From Dactylonectria macrodidyma (Eukaryota > Ascomycota > Sordariomycetes > Hypocreales > Nectriaceae), in contig JAGMUV010000016.1 of NCBI GenBank assembly GCA_020744425.1, positions 372,001 through 436,000 on the forward strand: 64,000 nucleotides of DNA. Direction: 5' to 3'. Positions within the stretch are counted from its first letter, which is position 1; every line of letters starts with the position of its first letter. The notes below the pieces were generated by a model that was not told where the DNA came from, did not search any database, and saw nothing but the letters and a program-made list of their open reading frames with translations. This document shows, in pieces, positions 1 to 10,270 of this stretch. A program made the position numbers and the translations under genes.

Positions 1-1170
1 CGAAGCCCCGCTGAGCTCGGTCTCGAGCGCGTTGGCGGTCTAGATCTTCCAGCGTTCGGCGAATCTCTTCAAGCGGAACCGTCACTGGCTCTGGTCGAGG
101 CATGGCGTAAGCGGGAATAGTAGGATATGTGTTGCATCTAGCAGATGGAAGTGATCATATGTGTGAGAAGCTCTTGCTATTCTTCCTATCTAATGAGGGT
201 CTTTGGGTCAGTCTTATAGACGAAGAGACTGATGATGACCTCGGATGACCTCGGATAGCCGAGACGGTCCGGATGCTACGGGCTATTTGACTTTATCTAG
301 CTATTCACCTGATCAGAGGAAAAGCTAGGCTTGTGATGAGGCTGATGACGAGGCCGGTGACGAGGCAAGTGGCTGTGGAACCTTATAATGAAAGACAGAA
401 AGCTTGACTGCTGTCATAGCCGCAGGAATCTGATATCCCGATATGTGACAATATGCTTGTGTGAAGAGTGAAAAAGAATAGGTAGAGAAAAGGGTGCCAT
501 GGCGGACCGATAGGGGGCCAAGGGGTCCGAACGGGAGAAATAAGCGTGTCCATCATCGAAGAAACTGGTCTTGAGAGCCCAAGAGAGGCACGAGGGAAGG
601 GTCAATGCACCGTTGTAGCTCGTTCTATCACAGCAGCAGTTTCCTGGAGCTGGCAACTGCGCAAAGCGTGGCCCGTCAAAGATCAGGTCGCTCATTCGTA
701 GTGTCACACGGATAGGGCCTATCCGAGCCGGAAAGAGGCTATCCGAAGGATCAAACACATAGCAGTCTCAGCTCTGGCAGCCAGCACTCCGAACAACTCA
801 ATTTAACTCAATTTCAGGGTAAATTGAATTGAATTAAGGGCATAATACGGTAAAATTGAGTTGGATTGAATTGTGTCAATCCGATTCAATTCTATTCAAT
901 CTGTAGGTAAGTCAGATAAACCCCTAAGCAAATATCCTGCTTCAAGAGCTCCGGTTTTCCAGCCAATACTTCAAAGCTCGAAATCGATGAGGAATCGCCA
1001 GATGAGGCTTACTAGGCACTGGATGTGATAACCTCGGCAGCCCCGGCGATAGTGGTGGCACAAATTGTGGCTCAAGGCGCCAACCGCCTCAAAGATGGCG
1101 CATGGGTTATGGCGCATGCGTGGCGGAAAAGAAGGGGCTAATACGAAGGCTGAGTTAGGTGGCGCGAGGA
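1..1170. other. No gene recognised; AATTGA-rich patch
   Basis: I see no convincing coding region here. The open frame at 414-758 on the minus strand has no recognisable domain and no good leader. Positions about 784-905 are dense in AATTGA/TCAATT words on both strands, a self-similar A+T-rich patch like the ones near 11.74-11.85 kb and inside the MITE at 26.5 kb. It is probably a decayed non-autonomous transposon. Confidence 0.5.
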
Positions 1171-1171
1171 T

Positions 1172-1480
1172 CTGTGGTGCAGCTCGCACGGATCGATTCG
1201 GGGCCCGAGTTTACGAAGGAGGGCGCGGAAGAAAGAACCTTTTCGTTCCTCAAAGGCATACAACTATCATACAGGAGACCGGTCCCCTACGGGGCCCGCC
1301 AATGCCTTTCGGAACGAGGCTGAGAAAAGTGGCGCGGCGAGTGGCGCGGCGATTGTGGTGCAGCTCGAGGCTGAGGGAAGTGGCGCGGCGATTTGTGGTG
1401 CAGCTCGCACGGACCGCTTGGTGGACCGAGTTTACGAAGGAGGGCGCGGAAGAAAGAACCTTTCGTTCCGAAAGGCATGG
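1172..1480. repeat. Short duplicated module, about 220 bp apart
   Basis: A block of about 45 bp (grammar: GAGTTTACGAAGGAGG followed by GCGCGGAAGAAAGAACC) occurs at about 1208-1248 and again at about 1429-1470. The phrase TGTGGTGCAGCTCGCACGGA flanks both copies, and GTGGCGCGGCGA is repeated in tandem near 1329-1350. The overlapping open frames on both strands are by-products of the duplication. It lies just upstream of the piggyBac remnant and may be part of the same dead element. Confidence 0.6.
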
Positions 1481-2007
1481 GGGCTGTTGACGTCGGAGAC
1501 CAGCTTCGAGCCTCATACGCATGGCGTCATAGGTGGAAAAGGGCACCATGGCAGCCATTAGGCTGGGGCTTCTTGCTGGGAACTGTGCTTGTCAATGCTT
1601 ATAAGCTGGATAGTGAGCACGGCAACTGGAGGACCTCCAGAGGTAGTCATCTTGGATGGCGAAAAGCGCTCGTTAAGCAGCTATTTGAGCGATACACGCC
1701 ATTAACTTCATCTCGAAAGCGAGGACGAACAGGCGTCTTCATCGACCTTCGTAATATGCAGCTTTCGCCACAAAAACATCGTCAAGGCAAAAGAGGCAAA
1801 AAGGCTGCATGTAAGGTCTGCGTGGTTGCAGACGTAAGGTCTAAGAAAAAGGTGAAAGTAAGACAGCCTTTAGGTGAGTTGGACACAAACTCGGTATCAA
1901 AAGCTCCGCCGAAGACCTTTTGGGGCTGTCTTGACTGCGATGTGGCTCTTTGCAAAGGCGTACTGTGCTGGAACATGTTTCACAATACAAATTTGGGTGT
2001 GGTTTGA
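1480..2007 (+). pseudogene. PiggyBac-like transposase, C-terminal fragment
   Basis: This is the C-terminal part of a piggyBac-type (DDE_Tnp_1_7) transposase. The frame shows the conserved tail of the catalytic domain (VDVGDQLRASY, then a tryptophan-rich stretch and FLLGTVLVNAYKL). A 'RKALVKQLFERYTP' segment follows, and then a cysteine-rich C-terminal region with C-x2-C, CLDC and LCKGVLCW...FH, the zinc-binding tail typical of the family. The N-terminal domain and the catalytic aspartates are missing, so it is a remnant. The frame runs in from the duplicated region upstream without a credible start codon. Family assignment rests on motif spacing; I am fairly sure of piggyBac. Confidence 0.72.
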
Positions 2008-2680
2008 TGTATTTGTAGAGGAGCGATTTTTATTGGTCAATCAAAGTCTTGGCATGTACTGTACAAAAAATCGCACCATCTGCCAGCTAAGGGGATACAC
2101 AGGGGATTGCGCACGTTGGAAGTTGGAAGCTGGGCGTGGTGGGCAAGTTGGCGGCGCCTTCGTCAGGCTGACGGACAATCTCAAGAAAGCCCATGATATG
2201 ATCGGACGCACGCTGGATCCCGCTCCTAAATTCAAGGGCTGGCTGGAGACGACGGGCTTCTGTCACATTACGGAGCGAAAACTCAAGCTTCCCGTAAGCA
2301 TGCGGCCCAAGGACAGGCGACTGAAAGAGATCGGGGCCTGCTTTAGAACGTTCGCGTTTTACTTAAACTTTGGTTAATTGCAGTACTATACTAGACCCCT
2401 CCGCATTTGCGTTGCGGCATTGGGAAAACCCAAAGGGAAAACCAACGCCGAGGGAGAAACAGATTCAAGAAACCAGGGCCATGCCCAATGTGAAATGACC
2501 AACCATCGCCGAACCAGAAACCTCATAGAAAGGAGTGGTTATGTTCTCAAGTGCCCCAAAGGCTCACACAATATAAAACCCAAGTAGCCCTGAAGTCAAT
2601 TTCCCAACATCCTCACTGCTTGCCACTCCTGTCCAAGTCGACAAGATCCTAGTCAAAAAGATTACACGCTCCGACGCCGA
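2008..2680. other. No gene recognised
   Basis: Several short open frames occur here but none has a recognisable domain or a good start. Part of it may be the 3' flank of the piggyBac remnant. Confidence 0.4.
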
Positions 2681-2872
2681 TTACGACATCGCCCTGGCCC
2701 CCCGCGTTACTATCCGGGAAACGGAAGTCCGCAAAGAAAAGAAAGAACTTACGGGACCAACGCAGCACGTCTTCTCGGAACGGCCGCCGCCGCGAGCCTC
2801 AATATCATCAGCTGGAGCGGCAATGGCAATGACAGCCATGGTGAGGGCGGAGAGAGCAACAGAGGCCTTCAT
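2681..2872 (-). CDS. Small secreted protein, 3' end uncertain
   Basis: The 63-residue frame opens with a textbook secretion signal (hydrophobic run about residues 3-18 ending in AIAAPA). A Kex2-like EAR site follows, then a glycine/arginine stretch and a CC pair (KTCCVGP). The start is well supported: a TATA box lies about 115 bp upstream, the leader is CT-rich, and CAATCAAA precedes the ATG. A consensus donor (GTAAGT) falls directly after the CCVGP codons. The residues after VGP in the unspliced frame are therefore probably intron, and a short second exon lies beyond an acceptor near 2650 or 2635. The family is not recognised; hydrophobin-like or effector-like proteins have similar starts. 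The 3' side merges into repeat-like DNA, so the gene may be truncated. Confidence 0.5.
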   Translation of the reverse strand: MKASVALSALTMAVIAIAAPADDIEARGGGRSEKTCCVGPVSSFFSLRTSVSRIVTRGARAMS

Positions 2873-2985
2873 TTTGATTGTAAGAGGTTGGTTTGGTAAA
2901 AATTTGTTGGGGGATTGGAGCTTGTGGAGGATGCTGTGGATGCTGGTGAAGTGAAAGTTGGAGTCAAGGTGGGAGTCGAAGGGGG

Positions 2986-2994
2986 TTTATATAG
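2986..2994 (-). promoter_or_regulatory. TATA box of the small secreted-protein gene
   Basis: On the minus strand the sequence reads CTATATAAACCCCC. It is followed by a pyrimidine- and CA-rich leader of about 115 bases leading to the ATG at 2872, a normal fungal core promoter. Confidence 0.6.
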
Positions 2995-3120
2995 ACGAAG
3001 TCGAGTACGATCAATACAGGTTTATGTCCACCATGCAAGTGCTGGAGTTACATCACATGCTGGCAGCTATGCCAATGAGGCCATAAAAGCTCAATGTTAC
3101 AGTGGCTTGGCAATTTGAAA

Positions 3121-3885
3121 AATGTCTTCAAGAGTTTAAGAATCTGGGAAAGATCTACATTCAGAACGCATCCTTGAACCTAACTTTGGAGGACTAAAAA
3201 GGTTGACTCGAAAACTTGTTATCGTGGCTTGCGATATGAAATAATACAACTATCCCATATCCATAAACTGCTCGGTAAACTCCGCCGACTTACCTATGCA
3301 TGCATTAGTTAGACATCAGCCACTACAACATTGTTCCCACGCATATACCGGATATAGGAAAAGCCAACGCGGCAGCAGTCGCTGCTAATTACCAAGCAAG
3401 TTTCCCAACGTCGAACCTGTCCTCATAGAGCATCAGCGGCGCTATTCCCTTCGACCCCAAAAGCAAGGAGATCATTCTCGGCAACGTCATCATTAGCATT
3501 GACGCCGTTCAGTATAATCTTGGATGGCAGTTATTGGAGGCTTTTCTCCGGCAAGATTTGCTGTTACTCTTTACGGCTCAAACGGTACTAGCGCAATTGA
3601 AAAGCTTTCGTGGCCAGCCGCTGAATAGAAGATGATAACGCAGGAAGCAGAAGAGATATTGAAAAAGATACTAAACGCACGTATAGCCAAGAACCAATAT
3701 TAGAAGGCAAGAATGGAATATTACGTCAAGTAGAAAGACTACCCTCCTTTGTGGTGGCCTCAATTGGACCTAATACCTGGCAGTAAGGCATTGCTCTATG
3801 AATTCCATAACCATAACCCAGATCGGCAATTACCATTATAGCGTCATAGGAGATCCTAGCTACGTAGGTGGGGTGTATCGACGAC
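3121..3885. other. No gene recognised
   Basis: A+T-rich intergenic DNA with no open frame of note and no recognisable repeat boundary. Confidence 0.5.
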
Positions 3886-4125
3886 CCTCAATGTAGCACC
3901 CAACGAACTCCCCAGTCCAGTATCTCCTGTGCCCCCCTTGTTCATCCATTTTAGCCCGGCGCCACCCGGATCATCGGCGACTAACGGCGGGACGGGCCAA
4001 GGAGGGATCAAGAATATACGGTCCAACTTATGGAAATGCACGGCAAAGGAGCCAACTACATGGGATTTGTAAACTTTCCGTTGGTGGTATCTACCAGTAA
4101 ATATGCACAACAGTCGTAGGAGAGG
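3886..4125. repeat. Diverged repeat, partner at 12535-12745
   Basis: The segment 3890-4015, read in reverse complement, matches 12610-12745 (shared words include GGCGCCG, ACAAGGGG, GGAGATACTGGAC). The flanking segment 4060-4125 matches 12530-12580 in the same orientation (AAACTTTCCGTT, GTAAATAT). Most differences are transitions. The two copies therefore differ by an internal flip as well as by base changes. Confidence 0.55.
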
Positions 4126-4417
4126 GGCTTTTTCATGACCTACGAAGCGAAGTGAAGGAGGCGATAACCCTTCCCTTTGCTGAGATAATATTTCTATGAC
4201 GGTTATAACTAGCCTAGTCTAGAAAGATGGTGTATTTTGAATCCTCTTACACCTCAATGATGGGATAACCGATCCCATAAAAAGCAATGATTATCGCTTC
4301 CTACAGCTCGCATGTGATGAAAGGCTGCAATCTCCACAAGCATAACGTAGTCCCAAATACTAGCTGCAGGTCCAGGCTACCGGTATGTAATCTGATTCCC
4401 TGTTGGGATCCAGATGA
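4126..4417. other. Intergenic, target of pogo insertion
   Basis: No coding potential seen. It ends at the TA dinucleotide (4418-4419) duplicated by insertion of the pogo-like element. Confidence 0.5.
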
Positions 4418-4724
4418 TACCATCCGGCACCACCTAATGGACACCCCCACCTAATGCACCACCAAAAATTTGACCCTCCCATACAAAATCCAAATTTTCA
4501 ATTGCACCGCATTCAGACAAAAATAAAGGTACTCTCAAACTAAGGCCTGTACTATATTGCTTTTTTCATGCAATTTTAGTATCGGCCTTACTTTTTCCCG
4601 TCCCGTCTCGTGGCCTGATTCTCTAGCCCTTTGAATTTTTTCGCATTTCACCTCATCCACCCTAGTCGACTCCATCTACTCAAGCCGAGTTTTCACCTAA
4701 GTTGCTGTCGGAACTCCTTCTGCA

Positions 4725-7700
4725 ATGGTTCACCGTAATTATACCGAAGATGACGTAGCTGAGGCTATATTCGATATCACTGATAGAGGCCTATCACAGA
4801 CAGGAGCGGCCGAGAAACGTGGAGTGCCTCGGTCAACCATTTCTAGAAGACTTTCCGGTCAAGCGAGCAGGAATGAACGTGTCCAGGCCCACCAGCGTAT
4901 TTCAAAGAGCCAAGAGGAGATCCTCGTTCGTTGGGTGCTGCGGCAAGAGTCTCTGGGCTATGCTCCCTCGCACAGCCAACTCCGCGCCTGTGTCGAGGCC
5001 CTCCTTCAACAACAAGGCGATAACAAGCCATTGGGTAAAAACTGGACCTCCAGGTTCATCAAGCGACACTCAAAACTATCTACCAAGCTTGGAAACCGTC
5101 AGGAAGCCGCCAGATTTAACGGTTTTACACCAAAGGCGGTCAATTGGTACTTCGATATCCGGGAGACGGAATACGGCTGGATCAAGCCTGAGAACACAGT
5201 TAACGTAGACGAGGGCGGCATAATGGCGGGTTTCGGTAAGTCCTCTATAAGTTCCCTATGGGTTTTTGTAGGTCATAACTAATTGGTTGTCCATAAGGCT
5301 TGGACAGCCTCGTAATCGGGAGCTCTGACCCGAAGAAGAAGGCGATGTTGAAAGGCACCCAGTCGCGCACTTGGACCTCGTTCATTGAGGCTGTCACCGC
5401 AACTGGTCGCGCTTTGAAACCGGGAATTATCTTTAAAGGAAAAGAGCTGCAGAAGCAGTGGTTTCTTAACGAATTCGAATTGATAGCGGACTGGCACTAC
5501 ATCACATCACCGAACGGCTGGACCGACAACCATATAGCTCTCGAGTGGTTGAAGGACGTTTATCTACCTCAAACAGAGCCTCGTGATGCATCGGATGCGA
5601 GACTTATTATCCTTGACGGTCACGGGAGCCATGCGCAGGTGAGCCTTTTGGGGTTTTCGCCACGGAGTCACCCGCTATAGGGTCGCTAACGAGCAGGCAG
5701 GCAAGGCTCGAACCCACTACACTGTAAATCCACGTGGACCACATATAAGTGGCCCATCTCTATTACATCCACTTGTCGGCGCTCAGATTACGTAATAATC
5801 CACTACACTTGGACCGGAAAGTGGATGTAATGGAGTGGATTTAGGTGGATTTAGGTACAGTGGGATATTCCCTGACCTGTACGGTTCAGAGTACTTATTT
5901 TTGTATATAATTGCCTATTAAATCGAGGTACCTGGACCCAAGTTAGCCGAGGTCGATCACCCCTACAGCTAATCTTATAACATTAGACGAGAAAATACCC
6001 CTATTGAGCGCGTTTTCTACAGATTTCCTGCTTTGTTTTGCCAAAAAAAAAAAAATTGATGTCAGCCAACCAGCCAGGCCAACCAAGCCAACAGCAGCAG
6101 CTCGAAGACCGTCTTTTTTGCCATTTCAGAGGCTGGAATTGGTCAGAACGCGCTCGTGATACTAGCTCTTGGCTGTGGGACTTTGGCTATGATATTCAAC
6201 GTCATGGCTTACGCAAATGGGCTTGCAAGGACTGTATCCTCGGAAATCGTCCCATTATCGCGAGTTTTACCTCTTCAGGTCTCCAGAACGCGGCAAATCA
6301 TCTATGGCGTGAGCACAAAACACCAGCACCAGAGGGAGAGAAAAAGAGCACAGCACAGCTCAAATCCGAAGGCGCACTGAAATCGAACCAGCTGACTATT
6401 GCCTCTGTTTTGAAACTGGACGTCAACAAGCCTGCGGAACAGAATATCGCGAATAGCTTCATCTCACACTTTGATAAGCAACACTTTCAGCGTATGCTAG
6501 TCGAGTTAATCGTCAGTAGCAACCAGTCATTTTCCTTCGCCGAGAACCCCATCCTCCGCGAAATCTTCGACTATTTGAGTCCCTCCGTTTCCATCCAACA
6601 CGCCAACTTGACTGCCACGGCTGTCCGATATAAGATCATTCAAGAGTATAACCGCCATAAGCAGACGGTTATCGAGGTGCTGAGGAACTCCCCTGGAGCC
6701 CTTCATATTTCATTTGATGGCTGGACGTCTCGAAATAAGCTTGCCCTCTACGGTATTGCTTGTTTTTTCAGAGACGAGAAGAATCGGCCATGCAAAATCA
6801 TGATTGGAGTTCCAGAGGCTCATCGTCACTTCGGCTCAACGATCGGTGGGGAGGTTCTCGACGTCCTACACACTCTTGGCGTGGGTCCAGAGAAGGTTGG
6901 CTATTTCACGCTCGACAATGCAGAAAACAACGATACTGCCATGGAGGTCATTGGTGCTGAACTTGGGTTCGATGGCCGACTGCGCCGAGGACGCTGTATT
7001 GGCCACACAATTAACTTGTCAGCCAAGGCGATCTTATTTGGCAAAAACGCCGACGCGTTCGAGAAGCAATTGTCAGGCGCAGAAGCGTTATCTGATACTG
7101 AATACGCTCAATGGCGCAAAAAAGGACCAGTTGGCAAGTTACACAATATCGTAGTTGATGTGCGTATTAGCCACCGGCTGATTTACTTGTTCAAGGAGGT
7201 CCAGAGGGTAAGCGGTTTAACTAAATCCTATTCGTCTCATATTAACTCGGTATATCTAACAGGACGAAATTAATCGCGCCACCACCCTTAAACTCCGATC
7301 GAAGAAACCACTCAAGCTAATTATCGACAACGACACGCGTTGGCTGTCACAACTCTACATGATCCGCAGGGCTCTACGGTTGAAAACCTCTATCGAACTC
7401 CTACTGATCAAGTATAAGGCGCAATGGGAGGACGAAAATCAGTCTAAAAAGACTGGCCAAGTGACACAAGCCAAGTTGGCGAAAAAACCACGCATCCTCC
7501 GAGACGAGAATCAGCTAACGGACAAAGACTGGGAGGTTCTTTACCATTTGGAGGCTATTCTGACTGTTTTTGAGACCGTGGTAAAGACGCTTGAGGGTGA
7601 TGGACACATCCGCAGGCGTAAGCAAGGCTGGACTGGCTCCTATGGCAATATCTGGGACGTGGTGCTTGGCTATGAGTTGCTGCTTAACACACTGGAAGAA

Positions 7701-9520
7701 TATAACCAGCTTGCTGCTGATTTTCCTGATCCAGAGCACTTCCGCATCGGAATCAACCTTGCTTGGGATAAGCTGGATGAATATTATCGGCGGCTGGACG
7801 AGACGCCCATCTACTATACGGCTATGGCGCTCCATCCAGCTTATCGTTGGGACTGGTTTGATGAAACGTGGGCTCATAAGCCTAGCTGGGTTGAAAAGGC
7901 AAAAGAGATGGTTGCCGACGTCTGGCTGTCCGATTACGCTCGTCTCGAGGTTAGAACCAGCAGCAGCAGAGGCGACGACGAGCCACCAGCAAAAAGACCT
8001 CGATTTTTCAATCCCTTCGAGAAGAACAGTCGTCTGCCAAGCTCAATACCAGCCTACGCAGCAGCTATTGTGGGTGACGAGTACCAAGCGTGGCAGACGG
8101 ATCGTGACGACAGCGACGGCAACGTTCGTGATCCAATTGGTTACTGGATCACTAAGCAAGGCAGATATCCTCGGTTATCCAGGATGGCCTTGGACTTCCT
8201 GACGATCCAGCCGATGTCAGCCGAGTGTGAGAGGTTATTTTCAGCTGCTGGCAAGATGGTCTCGGGGTTGCGTACGAACCTAGATGCTGAGATTATCGCC
8301 ATTTGTCAGGTCTTACGCTCTTGGTACCGTGCTGGCCTTATCAAGGACCTGGATCCATTGCTTAAGTCACACCTTGAAAGTAAGCTGGATGCCGGCTGTG
8401 GGACTCTAAGCGACGACGAGCTGGCTCTTGCTGAGTCAAAATGGCTATTCGAGGGCGAGGACAGCGCCAGCGAGGTTGACGATTCATCACAGCAGCAAGA
8501 GGCTGAAGAGTTAGTGTCAACCTCTGAAAGTGAGGCTGAATAGGCGTCGACGAGGTTGTGAATAGCCTCAAAAGTCCACTTACAAAAATCCACTTATAAA
8601 TCCACGTGTACATCCATTCCACTCCGGTCGAAAGTGTGCCACATCCACTTTGTAATTGCCTAAAAATGGTCCATCCACTCTACTTGGTCCAAAAGTGGAG
8701 TGGATGTAGTGGTTTCGAGCCTTGCAGGCAGGACGAGTGGATGGCCACGTGCTTTCTGAACAATGTCTACTGCTGTTACCTACCAGCACATTGTTCCCAT
8801 GGTTTGCAACCGTTAGATAATGGAATTTTTAATGTCATCAAAGGTGCGTATCGGAAAGAACTCCAAAAGCTGGCTAGTTTGACCGATTCTGCACCAGTTG
8901 ACAAAGTCAACTTTATTCGGGCATACGCGAAAGCCAGGGAGGCGGGCATGAGGAAGGAGATTATCTTGTCCGGCTGGAGGTTTACTGGAAATTGGCCTAT
9001 AAACCGTCACAAAGCTTTAACACATCCGGAAATTCAACCGGACAAAGAAAAACTGCTGGAAGAGTTCAAGACGCCGAGCCCTACTCAACTGCACTCAGAT
9101 GATACGCCGAAAACGAGCCGGCAAGTGAGGGATATGGCCAAACACCGAAGTCGACCGACCAGACGGAAGTACAGTAAGATCGCAAAGGGGCTGGAAGCTT
9201 TAGAGATGAAGGTGGCCGTTCAGAATTCGCGGATTACTGGCCTCGAAGAGCAGATGGCCCAGGTGCGGCGAGGGAAGAAAAGAAAGGCGGTACCGAACCC
9301 GAACCGACGATTCATGGCTCTAGCGGAGGCTCTAGCGGCTGGAGAAGCTCTTCATGACTCAAAGGAGGCAGAAATAGAGGTGGATGTGGATGAGGAGGTC
9401 GAGTCGGTGATTGAGGTGGGTGTCAGATCAGAGGACGAAAATGAGGACTTTATGGTCGTAACAAAGCACTGCCAGCGCACACGGAGCGGTCGGGAGGTCA
9501 AAAAACCACGCAGAGAGTAA
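4725..9520 (+). CDS. Pogo-like transposase (CENPB HTH, DDE_1), split by a hAT in intron 2
   Basis: Coding exons are 4725-5235, 5298-5638 and 8732-9520, giving about 546 residues. The first exon carries a psq-type helix-turn-helix (IFDITDRGLSQTGAAEKRGV) and a CENPB-like DNA-binding domain (about residues 65-130). The catalytic DDE_1 domain follows, with NVDEGG (first Asp), LDGHGSH (second Asp) and HGLQPLDNGIFN (third Asp). The C-terminus is basic and then acidic. Intron 1 (62 bp) joins G to GC to make glycine in MAGFGLDS. Intron 2 starts GTGAGC at 5639 and would end at CAG 8729-8731. It has been enlarged from about 60 bp to 3.1 kb by the hAT insertion. No stop or frameshift is visible in the exons. 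Whether a 3-kb intron is still spliced is unknown. The transposase would cut and paste copies of its own family. Confidence 0.88.
5702..8724 (+). mobile_element. Complete hAT transposon nested in the pogo intron
   Basis: The ends are CAAGGCTCGAA...TTCGAGCCTTG, flanked by a perfect 8-bp duplication CAGGCAGG (5694-5701 and 8725-8732), the hAT hallmark. The uninterrupted pogo copy at 60555-60562 shows the empty site (CAGTCAGG). Both subterminal regions (about 5730-5880 and 8570-8710) are crowded with TCCACTT/AAGTGGA words in both orientations, the kind of array bound by hAT transposases. The element holds one two-exon transposase gene with no visible damage, so it may be autonomous or recently so. 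Confidence 0.95.
6059..8543 (+). CDS. hAT transposase (BED finger, RNase H-like core, hAT dimerisation domain)
   Basis: The exons are 6059-7207 and 7263-8543, about 809 residues. The open frame extends 5' to a TTG at 6038, but the first ATG is at 6059. The 55-bp intron has GTAAGC and CTAACAG and joins VQR to DEINR in phase 0. The N-terminus contains a BED-like zinc finger (W-C-x2-C near residues 50-60, then a His pair in HLWREH near residue 90). The RNase H-like core shows ISFDGWTS and FTLDNAENND, then LIIDNDTRWLSQLYMI after the intron. The C-terminus is the hAT dimerisation domain (LTIQPMSAECERLFSAAGK, SGLRTNLDAEII). It is full length for the family with no frame damage. A diverged broken relative lies at 57868-58824. 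Confidence 0.92.
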
Positions 9521-9676
9521 AATTTGATTAAATTTCTAGAAGCCTTCTCCAAAGCATCGTTTATTGATTGAGGATTGGGCCTGTTTTTGTGTACATCAAA
9601 AATTGGATTTTGTATGGGAGGGTCAAATTTTTGGTGGTGCATTAGGTGGGGGTGTCCATTAGGTGGTGCCGGATGG

Positions 9677-9852
9677 TAGAACAACACGATTTTCTCTTCG
9701 GAATGTGTGCCTTGGCATTACATTGACACAATCTGCCCTCAATTGGCGCATACATACTGTTACTCAAAATAATAACTTTTGTCACAGCAGAGGTGTGCCC
9801 TTTGGAATCAGAGTGACTTGATCATTGGGGAGGTAGGGCTTCCCAGAGAAGC
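9677..9852. other. Short intergenic spacer
   Basis: It separates the pogo element from the solo LTR. No feature is seen beyond the TA and GAAGC target duplications at its two ends. Confidence 0.5.
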
Positions 9853-10068
9853 TGTAACGGGTCAGGCCCACTTGGCTGGCGGCTCTGCCGCCAAGCCCGA
9901 ATCCTTCTCCACAGCGCCATCGAGTTGATTCTCGAATCTTCTATATTAAAGAAGATATAACGCGTCTTCATGCACCCAGTTTGTATTTAGATTCTTTCCT
10001 CTCTTCATCTTGAAAGTAAACAGCATAGGGACTAGTTAGTTGAATCAACTCGCTAGAGGCCTTTCACA
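9853..10068 (+). mobile_element. Solo LTR (216 bp) with 5-bp target duplication
   Basis: It begins TGTAACGGGTCAGG and ends CTTTCACA, flanked by GAAGC on both sides (9848-9852 and 10069-10073). A near-identical copy lies in reverse orientation at 56222-56434. There is no internal retrotransposon sequence, so this is an LTR left by recombination. The centre contains a GGCGGCTCTGCCGCC palindrome-like stretch. Confidence 0.9.
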
Positions 10069-10074
10069 GAAGCC

Positions 10075-10270
10075 AATAAGGAGCGTATTGTAGGGCCGGT
10101 TGCAGTAGCAATCCTGTTTCAAGGCAGCCCTGTGGTTGGGAACGAGTTTTCAACATCCCAGCCAAGATGCTGAACCAAATCTCAACGTTCAACTGATTGC
10201 TGTGGTTGGTTCGGAAAGTGCCGTTGCAATGCCGATGGCTTGCTGGCGAATTCGTGCATGCCGTCAGACA
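10075..10270 (-). repeat. Arm 1 of a diverged inverted repeat
   Basis: Its reverse complement aligns with 12105-12300. Shared blocks are AACGGCACTTTCCGAA, GTTGA-AACTCGTTC, ACCAC and TACTG-AACCGGC, at about 70% identity by eye. Differences such as GCTACTGCAACC against GTTACTGTAACC are C-to-T, as expected from RIP. The arms enclose about 1.9 kb with no recognisable gene. Confidence 0.6.

Larger units (their letters stand above)
4420..9676 (+). mobile_element. Pogo/Fot-like DNA transposon, copy A, with nested hAT
   Basis: The terminal inverted repeats begin CCATCCGGCACCACCTAATG and extend for about 80 bp at each end (4420-4500 and 9600-9676), nearly identical. The element is flanked by TA duplications at 4418-4419 and 9677-9678, as expected for the Tc1/mariner-pogo superfamily. 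Of its 5257 bp, 3023 are a nested hAT element (5702-8724); without that and one 8-bp duplication it would be about 2.2 kb. It encodes a three-exon DDD transposase. Two further copies of the family lie at 55621-57716 (minus) and 59731-61505 (plus). Copy A is the only one of the three with both ends and an undamaged frame. Confidence 0.93.
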
